Below, in pieces: positions 1 to 6,336 of a DNA stretch of 8,397 nt; within the stretch, counting starts at the first letter, position 1, and every line of letters begins with the position of its first letter. Source of the stretch: Alphaproteobacteria bacterium (lineage in GTDB: Bacteria > Pseudomonadota > Alphaproteobacteria > Sphingomonadales > Sphingomonadaceae). The DNA lies in the NCBI GenBank assembly GCA_018828205.1, contig JAHJWA010000395.1, positions 1 through 8,397 of the forward strand. Reading direction: 5' to 3'. The translations under genes and the position numbers were made by a program. The notes below the pieces were generated by a model. The model saw nothing but the letters and a program-made list of their open reading frames with translations, searched no databases and was not told the DNA's origin.

Positions 1-2376
<2,376 letters not shown>

Positions 2377-2388
2377 CGGGACCGGCAG

Positions 2389-2508
2389 GTGGGCTACCGA
2401 CCGAGCCGCAGCCTCGCCGTCCTCGGCTTTGCCGGGGCGGTGATCGCGGTGGCGCTCGGGGTGGTCTATTTCGCCGGAGACCTGCTGTTCGTGGTCCGGG
2501 CCGGGTGA
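2389..2508 (+). CDS. Possible 39-residue single-span membrane micro-protein
   Basis: This is a short GTG-start frame between infB and rbfA. Its first residues are polar and basic (Met-Gly-Tyr-Arg-Pro-Ser-Arg-Ser). A continuous hydrophobic run of Leu, Ala, Val, Ile and Gly follows at residues 9-37, broken only by Gly-Asp at 30-31, which would suit one membrane span with the amino end inside. A weak GGGA lies 7 bases upstream of the GTG. The frame is the same as infB, so readthrough of the infB TAG (2374-2376) would add 43 residues to IF2. I do not recognise a family. The last codons run into a strong inverted repeat (2499-2532), so the 3' part may be constrained by RNA structure rather than by protein. 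GC-rich DNA often yields such frames by chance, so this is tentative. Confidence 0.27.
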   Translation: MGYRPSRSLAVLGFAGAVIAVALGVVYFAGDLLFVVRAG

Positions 2509-2535
2509 CGCGCATCGTCGCGTCCCCCGGCCGGA
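2495..2535 (+). other. Strong hairpin upstream of rbfA
   Basis: Arms 2499-2512 and 2519-2532 are 14 bases each and complementary at 13 positions. GGCCGGG pairs with CCCGGCC, there is one T/C mismatch (2506/2525), then GACGCG pairs with CGCGTC around a six-base CATCGT loop. Three more outer pairs (2495-2497 with 2533-2535) form if G2498 is bulged. No run of T follows, so this is not a textbook intrinsic terminator. It ends 34 bases before the rbfA start and 22 bases before its ribosome-binding site. It could be an mRNA processing or stability element, a weak attenuator between infB and rbfA, or a repeat-family palindrome. The structure is read directly; the role is inferred. Confidence 0.72.
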
Positions 2536-2569
2536 TCGGCAATGTCACCGTCTGGCTGGAAGACTGAAA

Positions 2570-2980
2570 ATGGCCCGCAACCCTGCAACCCCCGAACAGC
2601 AATCGGTCCGCGTGCTCAAGGTGGGCGAGCGGGTGCGGCATATCCTGTCCGAACTGCTCGCGCGCGGCGAGGCGCACGATCTGGTGCTCAGCGCCACCAC
2701 CATCTCGGTCACCGAGGTGCGGATGTCCCCCGACCTGCGCAACGCCAAGGCCTATGTCAAACCGCTGCTGGGCGAGGAAGAAGCCGTGGTGCTCAAGGCC
2801 CTGCGCACCAACACCGCTTTCTTCCAGCGCGAGGTCGCCAAGCGGCTGGGGCTGAAATTCGCCCCCAAGCTCAGCTTCCGCGCCGACGAGAGCTTCGACG
2901 AGGCGAGCCGGATCGAGCAATTGCTCAACGATCCCAAGGTGGCGCGCGATCTCGACGAGGATTCCGACGACGCTGGCTGA
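2570..2980 (+). CDS. rbfA: 30S ribosome-binding factor A
   Basis: RbfA binds the 30S subunit late in assembly and is needed for 16S rRNA 5'-end processing and cold adaptation. The 136-residue product has the KH-like RbfA core: RVGE-type helix (here VGERVRHILSELL, residues 17-29), the strand region SATTISVTEVRMSPDLRNAKAYV (about 41-63) and the RTNTAFFQREVAKRLGLKFAPKLSFRAD region (about 79-106). It ends in an acidic Asp/Glu tail, and the length is normal for the family. ATG 2570 is preceded by GGAAG at 2558-2562 with a 7-base spacer. It lies 193 bases after infB, past the hairpin at 2495-2535, so it may be co-transcribed with infB but separately controlled. Its 3' end converges on the DUF4126-like gene, with 27 bases between the stop codons. 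Confidence 0.96.
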   Translation: MARNPATPEQQSVRVLKVGERVRHILSELLARGEAHDLVLSATTISVTEVRMSPDLRNAKAYVKPLLGEEEAVVLKALRTNTAFFQREVAKRLGLKFAPKLSFRADESFDEASRIEQLLNDPKVARDLDEDSDDAG

Positions 2981-3012
2981 GCGCCGCCTCCTTCAGCGCC
3001 GACTGGCTCAGC
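2976..3012. terminator. Weak inverted repeat between convergent stop codons
   Basis: GCTGAGC (2976-2982) and GCTCAGC (3006-3012) are exact reverse complements separated by 23 bases. The left arm contains the rbfA TGA and the right arm contains the stop codon of the reverse-strand gene. The position suits a shared terminator for two converging genes. However, the stem has only 7 pairs, the loop is long and neither side has a T-run, so the match may be chance. Termination here could equally depend on Rho. Confidence 0.22.
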
Positions 3013-3457
3013 GCGGGGCGAGCGCCACGCCCAGACCACTGCCCAGCACGAGCGCATCCTCGCCGACGCCGCTTGCGGTCTGACCAAAGCGTTCCATCGC
3101 CGCGCAGCGTAGCCGCCACCCGACATAGGATGCGCCCAGCGCCGCCGCGACCCCGAGGATCGCACCCGCCGTGCGCTCGCCGCGCGGCGCCAGTGCCGCC
3201 CCGGCATAGGCAGAGGTCAGGGTGCGCGCGATCAGGCCCGGCAACACCACACGATCGGGCGCGGATTTCATCTTGTCGCCCGCCATCTCGGCTGCCGCCA
3301 GCGCCACCGTGCCGCCAGCGACAACCGGATGCGAGATCAGCCGTTCCAGCGGCGCGCCATGGGGCAGGTTGCCCTTGCGGGCAGCGGCGGCGACTGCCGC
3401 GAGGGGGGTCATGCTGCGTTGCCCTGCTACCAGGCCCATAAGGATCGAACGGATCAT
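3008..3457 (-). CDS. DUF4126-like small integral membrane protein
   Basis: The 149-residue product is rich in Ala, Gly, Val and Leu, with about four or five hydrophobic segments (roughly residues 4-25, 43-60, 71-91, 96-114 and 133-147). The pattern recalls DUF4126: an amino-terminal GLVAGQRSMTPLA stretch (8-20), an AEMAGDKM segment (56-63) followed by PDR and PGLIART (67-79), then small-residue-rich helices. No function is established for the family as far as I know, and no catalytic motif is visible. Start choice: the frame continues upstream, but ATG 3457 has a strong purine-rich ribosome-binding site directly before it, and residues before it look like non-coding translation. It is convergent with rbfA and divergent from tdk, so it is transcribed against the main cluster. 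The gene is well supported; the family name is from pattern memory. Confidence 0.8.
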   Translation of the reverse strand: MIRSILMGLVAGQRSMTPLAAVAAAARKGNLPHGAPLERLISHPVVAGGTVALAAAEMAGDKMKSAPDRVVLPGLIARTLTSAYAGAALAPRGERTAGAILGVAAALGASYVGWRLRCAAMERFGQTASGVGEDALVLGSGLGVALAPR

Positions 3458-3578
3458 GCGTCTTCCTTCCAGAGTTTGCCGGGACAACGCACCAACAACG
3501 CACTGGACGGCAATCTTATCCGCAAGCAAGCTGCGAGCAGGGGATGGCCTTGGCGGCGGCGATCGGTCACGCTGAAGA
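3458..3578. other. Divergent spacer between the DUF4126-like gene and tdk
   Basis: This 121-base region must carry the start of transcription for the reverse-strand gene. It probably also carries a promoter for tdk and the genes behind it, because the gene on its left faces away. I looked for sigma-70-like pairs on both strands. TTGCCG (3476-3481) has no suitable -10 at 16-18 bases, and TAAGAT on the reverse strand (3513-3518) has no suitable -35. No convincing promoter, operator or hairpin is visible by eye. The promoter role is inferred from gene orientation only. Confidence 0.4.
3461..3470 (-). promoter_or_regulatory. Ribosome-binding site that fixes the DUF4126-like start
   Basis: Read on the reverse strand this is GGAAGGAAGA, ending 3 bases before ATG 3457. 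The leading GGAAGG part lies at normal distance (7 bases). It is among the clearest Shine-Dalgarno sequences in the window and argues for 3457 over any start further upstream in the same frame. Confidence 0.75.
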
Positions 3579-4154
3579 ATGGCCAAGCTCTATTTCTACT
3601 ATGCCAGCATGAATGCGGGGAAGAGCACCACGCTGCTGCAGGCCGATTTCAACTATCGCGAGCGCGGTATGCGGACCATGCTGTGGACCGCCGCGCTCGA
3701 CACCCGCTCGCTGGGCATGATCCGCAGCCGCATCGGGCTCGAGACCGATGCGCACCGATTCAAGCCCGACACTGATCTCTGGCGCGCAGTGATGGAGGTC
3801 CATGCCGCAACCCCGATCGACTGCGTGATGGTCGACGAGGCGCAGTTCCTGACCCGCGAGCAGGTCTGGCAATTGGCCAGGCTGACCGACGAGGGCGGGG
3901 TGCCGGTGGTCTGCTACGGGTTGCGCACCGATTTCAAGGGCGAGCTGTTCTCAGGATCCGCAGTGCTTCTGGGGATCGCCGACAAGCTCGTCGAGCTCAA
4001 GGGCGTGTGCCATTGCGGCCGCAAAGCGACGATGAACCTGCGGGTCGACGAACAGGGCAAGGCGGTCGCCGAAGGTGCGCAGACCGAGATCGGCGGCAAC
4101 GACCGCTACATCGCTCTGTGCCGCCGCCATTTCAGCGAGGCGCTGGCGGGCTGA
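3579..4154 (+). CDS. tdk: Thymidine kinase (type II)
   Basis: It phosphorylates thymidine (and deoxyuridine) with ATP to give dTMP, in cytosolic pyrimidine salvage. The 191-residue product shows the full type II layout: P-loop SMNAGKST (residues 10-17), the DEAQF motif (86-90) with Glu87 as the expected catalytic base, the YGLRTDF stretch (113-119), and a zinc site formed by CxC of CHCGRKA (Cys144, Cys146) with Cys181 and His184. The lasso segment near IGGNDRY (171-177) is intact. The amino end MAKLYFYYASMNAGKS matches E. coli Tdk closely as I recall it. The start is firm: an in-frame TGA lies at 3573-3575, just two codons upstream of ATG 3579. There is no well-spaced ribosome-binding site; GAAG sits only one base before the ATG. 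It is followed 24 bases later, in the same frame, by the protease gene, suggesting co-transcription. Confidence 0.97.
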   Translation: MAKLYFYYASMNAGKSTTLLQADFNYRERGMRTMLWTAALDTRSLGMIRSRIGLETDAHRFKPDTDLWRAVMEVHAATPIDCVMVDEAQFLTREQVWQLARLTDEGGVPVVCYGLRTDFKGELFSGSAVLLGIADKLVELKGVCHCGRKATMNLRVDEQGKAVAEGAQTEIGGNDRYIALCRRHFSEALAG

Positions 4155-4178
4155 GCGCCGAGCCCCTATCTACCCCCC

Positions 4179-4871
4179 ATGCTCGAAACCCTTATTCTCG
4201 CGGCGATCCTGATCCCGTGCCTGATCGTCGCGATCGTCTTTCATGAAGTCGCGCACGGCTGGGTTGCGCTGATGCTCGGCGATCCCACCGCCAAGGAGCA
4301 GCGCCGCCTCAGCCTCAACCCCCTCCGCCATGTCGATCCGATCGGCACGCTGCTGGTGCCGGGCGCGCTGGCGCTGTTCGGGGGGCCGATCTTCGGCTGG
4401 GCCAAGCCCGTTCCGGTGCGGCAGGACCGGCTCGACAACCCGCGCTACGGAATGATGGCGGTGGCGGCGGCGGGGCCGGGGACCAATCTGGTGTTGGCCT
4501 TGCTCGGCGCGATCCTCGCGGGGGTGGCGATGGGGCTCAGCCATGCCGCGGGGGTCGAACCCAACCCGTGGCTGTTCACGGGCGTCACCTATTTCATCCT
4601 CATCAACATCTTCCTGGCGCTGTTCAACCTGCTGCCTATTCCGCCCTTCGACGGCTCGCACATCCTCGGCGGATTGCTGCCGCTGCGCTACCAGCGCCAT
4701 TGGCAGAGGCTGCAGGCGCTGGGGATGGTGTTCATCGTCGTGCTGATCGCGGCGAGCTGGGCCTTCCCCGACAGCGGGCTGGTCGAGAACGTGGTGCTGC
4801 CGCCGGTGCTGTGGGTGCAGGACATCTATTTCGACATCGCCGGCTGGATCGCCCGGGGGATTTCGGGATGA
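4179..4871 (+). CDS. Site-2-protease-like membrane zinc metalloprotease (M50 family)
   Basis: A 230-residue polytopic membrane protein with both signatures of the M50/S2P family. HEVAH (residues 22-26) lies in the first hydrophobic helix and supplies zinc ligands and the catalytic Glu. FNLLPIPPFDGS (149-160) carries the third ligand, Asp158, of the NxxPxPxxDG-type motif. Conserved LSLNPLRHVDPIGTLL (45-59) and AAAGPGTNLVLAL (96-108) place it with the compact S2P-like group lacking a PDZ domain, rather than with RseP. Such enzymes cut substrates inside the membrane; the substrate here is unknown. ATG 4179 is the first possible start after the tdk stop, which is in the same frame 8 codons earlier, and any later Met would lose the HExxH helix. 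No Shine-Dalgarno sequence precedes it. Its stop overlaps the truB start (ATGA), implying translational coupling with truB. Confidence 0.94.
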   Translation: MLETLILAAILIPCLIVAIVFHEVAHGWVALMLGDPTAKEQRRLSLNPLRHVDPIGTLLVPGALALFGGPIFGWAKPVPVRQDRLDNPRYGMMAVAAAGPGTNLVLALLGAILAGVAMGLSHAAGVEPNPWLFTGVTYFILINIFLALFNLLPIPPFDGSHILGGLLPLRYQRHWQRLQALGMVFIVVLIAASWAFPDSGLVENVVLPPVLWVQDIYFDIAGWIARGISG

Positions 4872-5887
4872 GCGCCGCCGCCAATTCCACGATCAAGCCC
4901 GATGGCTGGCTGGTGCTCGACAAGCCGCGCGGGCTCGGCTCGACCCAGGCGGTGGGCGCGGTCAAGCGCGTGCTGCGCGAGGCGGGCTATGCCAAGACCA
5001 AGGTCGGTCACGGCGGCACGCTCGACCCGCTCGCCGAGGGCGTGCTGCCCATCGCGCTGGGGGAGGCGACCAAGCTTGCCGGGCGGATGCTCGATGCCAG
5101 CAAGGTCTATGAATTCACCATTCAGTTCGGCGAGGAGACCGACACGCTCGATACCGAGGGCGAGGTGGTCGAACGCTCCGACCGGCGCCCGCCGATGCTG
5201 GCGGTGGCTGCGGTGCTGGAGCACTTCACCGGCGAGATCGAACAGCTGCCGCCGACCTATTCGGCGCTCAAGATCGACGGCAGGCGGGCCTACGACCGCG
5301 CCCGCGCGGGCGAAGAGGTCGAGATGACGCCGCGGCGGGTGACGATCCACGAATTGTCGTTGTTTCGCGATGCGGGTGAAGCGCCGAAGGCGGCCGATCT
5401 GACCAGCACCTTCGCCACCACCACCGGCCGCCCCGACCCCTACGATCCGGGCGCGCCGCTCGAGCTCGCCGACAGCGTCACGCTGGTCGCGCATGTCAGC
5501 AAGGGAACCTATATCCGCTCGCTGGCGCGCGACATCGCGCGCGCGCTCGGCACGGTCGGCCACGTCACCTATCTCAGGCGCTCGAAAGCCGGACCCTTCA
5601 CCGAGAACCAGGCGATTTCGCTGGACTCTCTGAACGAAATCGGTAAGGGCGCGCCACTTCACCAATCGCTTCTGCCGCTTGAGGCGGGGCTGGACGACAT
5701 CCCGGCCCTTTCCCTCGACCCCGATAGCGCGCAGGCGGTCCGCCAGGGCCGGGTGATTTCGGGAATGCCCCACAAAGACGGGCTCTATTTCGCAAAGCTG
5801 GAGGATATTCCGGTCGCGCTGCTGGAGATCGTCGGAGGGACGGCCAAGGTCGTCCGGGGTTTCAACACATCCGATGTCGCGGAGTAG
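4868..5887 (+). CDS. truB: tRNA pseudouridine-55 synthase
   Basis: TruB converts U55 in the T-loop of nearly all tRNAs to pseudouridine and also acts as a tRNA-folding chaperone. The 339-residue product has motif I/II with HGGTLDPLAEGVLP (residues 48-61), where Asp53 is the catalytic nucleophile, Tyr81 in the KVYEF motif, LPPTYSALKIDGRRAYDRAR (127-146), and SKGTYIRSLARDI (211-223). An extra segment of about 30 residues (roughly 168-205) separates the strand IHELSLF from VTLVAHVSKGTYIR, compared with E. coli TruB as I recall it. The carboxyl end (about 276-332) looks like the extra beta domain found in bacterial TruB. ATG 4868 overlaps the protease TGA by four bases, with GGGGGA 7 bases upstream. 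The frame continues open upstream, but that part is a shadow of the protease gene. rpsO follows after 5 bases. Confidence 0.97.
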   Translation: MSAAANSTIKPDGWLVLDKPRGLGSTQAVGAVKRVLREAGYAKTKVGHGGTLDPLAEGVLPIALGEATKLAGRMLDASKVYEFTIQFGEETDTLDTEGEVVERSDRRPPMLAVAAVLEHFTGEIEQLPPTYSALKIDGRRAYDRARAGEEVEMTPRRVTIHELSLFRDAGEAPKAADLTSTFATTTGRPDPYDPGAPLELADSVTLVAHVSKGTYIRSLARDIARALGTVGHVTYLRRSKAGPFTENQAISLDSLNEIGKGAPLHQSLLPLEAGLDDIPALSLDPDSAQAVRQGRVISGMPHKDGLYFAKLEDIPVALLEIVGGTAKVVRGFNTSDVAE

Positions 5888-5892
5888 AATGC

Positions 5893-6162
5893 ATGACGGT
5901 TACCGCCGAAAAGAAACAGGAAATCATCAAGGACAACGCCCAGGCCGAGGGCGACACCGGTTCGCCGGAAGTCCAGGTCGCGATCCTGACCGAGCGCATC
6001 AAGAACCTGACCGGTCACTTCAAGGGCCACCACAAGGACAATCATTCGCGTCGTGGTCTGCTGATGATGGTCAACAAGCGCCGTAACCTGCTCGCCTACC
6101 TCAAGAGGAAAGACGTCGAGCGGTACAATTCGCTGATCCAGAAACTGGGTCTGAGAAAATAA
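5893..6162 (+). CDS. rpsO: 30S ribosomal protein S15
   Basis: S15 is a primary binder of 16S rRNA and nucleates folding of the 30S platform. The 89-residue length is typical. It shows the family core: TGSPEVQVAILTERI (residues 22-36), LTGHFKGHHKDNHSRRGLL (39-57) with the rRNA-binding His/Asp/Ser segment, and the basic VNKRRNLLAYLKRKD helix (60-74), ending LIQKLGLRK. The ribosome-binding GGAG (5881-5884) lies inside the last truB codons, 8 bases from ATG 5893, so initiation is tied closely to truB termination. In E. coli S15 represses its own translation by binding its leader; any such site here would have to lie in the truB 3' end. A terminator-like hairpin follows 11 bases after the stop. 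Confidence 0.98.
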   Translation: MTVTAEKKQEIIKDNAQAEGDTGSPEVQVAILTERIKNLTGHFKGHHKDNHSRRGLLMMVNKRRNLLAYLKRKDVERYNSLIQKLGLRK

Positions 6163-6173
6163 GAGTTTCGTGG

Positions 6174-6206
6174 AAGGGCGGCTCCCATAAAGGGCCGCCC
6201 TTTCGC
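6174..6206 (+). terminator. Terminator-type hairpin after rpsO
   Basis: AAGGGCGGC (6174-6182) pairs perfectly with GCCGCCCTT (6194-6202) around an 11-base loop. One further G-T pair is possible, and the right arm leads into TTTCGCTTAT. The GC-rich 9-pair stem and short T-run suit a Rho-independent terminator, although the T-run is interrupted. In enteric bacteria the rpsO-pnp gap carries both a terminator that is partly read through and an RNase III hairpin that controls pnp; this hairpin could serve either role. The structure is seen; the function is inferred. Confidence 0.72.
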
Positions 6207-6212
6207 TTATCG

Positions 6213-6284
6213 GCGCGGGGGCATCCGGCCCGCGCGCCCCGGGGCTGACCAATGCCCCGAACCGGACCGGGACGGCATCCCCGG
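6213..6284 (+). promoter_or_regulatory. Structured pnp leader with three further hairpins
   Basis: Three inverted repeats follow the terminator-like hairpin. The first is GCGCGGG (6213-6219) with CCCGCGC (6229-6235), nine-base loop. The second is CGGGGC (6240-6245) with GCCCCG (6254-6259), eight-base loop. The third is CCGGG (6267-6271) with CCCGG (6280-6284), eight-base loop. They fill most of the rpsO-pnp gap and end about 40 bases before the pnp ribosome-binding site. In E. coli PNPase limits its own expression through RNase III cleavage of a leader stem, so an analogous control is plausible here. Short GC stems arise often in GC-rich DNA, so the smaller two are less secure. Confidence 0.45.
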
Positions 6285-6323
6285 ACAATGTAGGCCCCGC
6301 GCTGCAATATGGCAGGCGGGATC

Positions 6324-6330
6324 AGAAGGA
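6324..6330 (+). promoter_or_regulatory. Ribosome-binding site of pnp
   Basis: AGAAGGA ends 6 bases before ATG 6337 and is a strong Shine-Dalgarno match. It decides the pnp start against the upstream ATG at 6309, which opens a different frame and lacks a comparable site. Confidence 0.85.
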
Positions 6331-6336
6331 ATTCAA

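Noticed and set aside
2505..2567. A 20-codon GTG frame overlapping the end of the 39-codon micro-ORF (GTGA) and ending two bases before rbfA.
   Set aside because: It is very short, and a third of it is the arms of the hairpin at 2499-2532, which explains the sequence better than coding. A frameshifted remnant of one longer gene cannot be excluded.
4568..4867. An amino-terminal extension of truB by 100 codons.
   Set aside because: The stretch is an out-of-frame reading of the protease gene. TruB proteins begin near the WLVLDKP motif, and the ATGA overlap with a GGGGGA site gives a normal start at 4868.
4826..5773. A 315-codon open frame on the minus strand opposite truB.
   Set aside because: Shadow of truB with biased Arg/Ala/Gly composition and no family signature; truB carries all its catalytic motifs.
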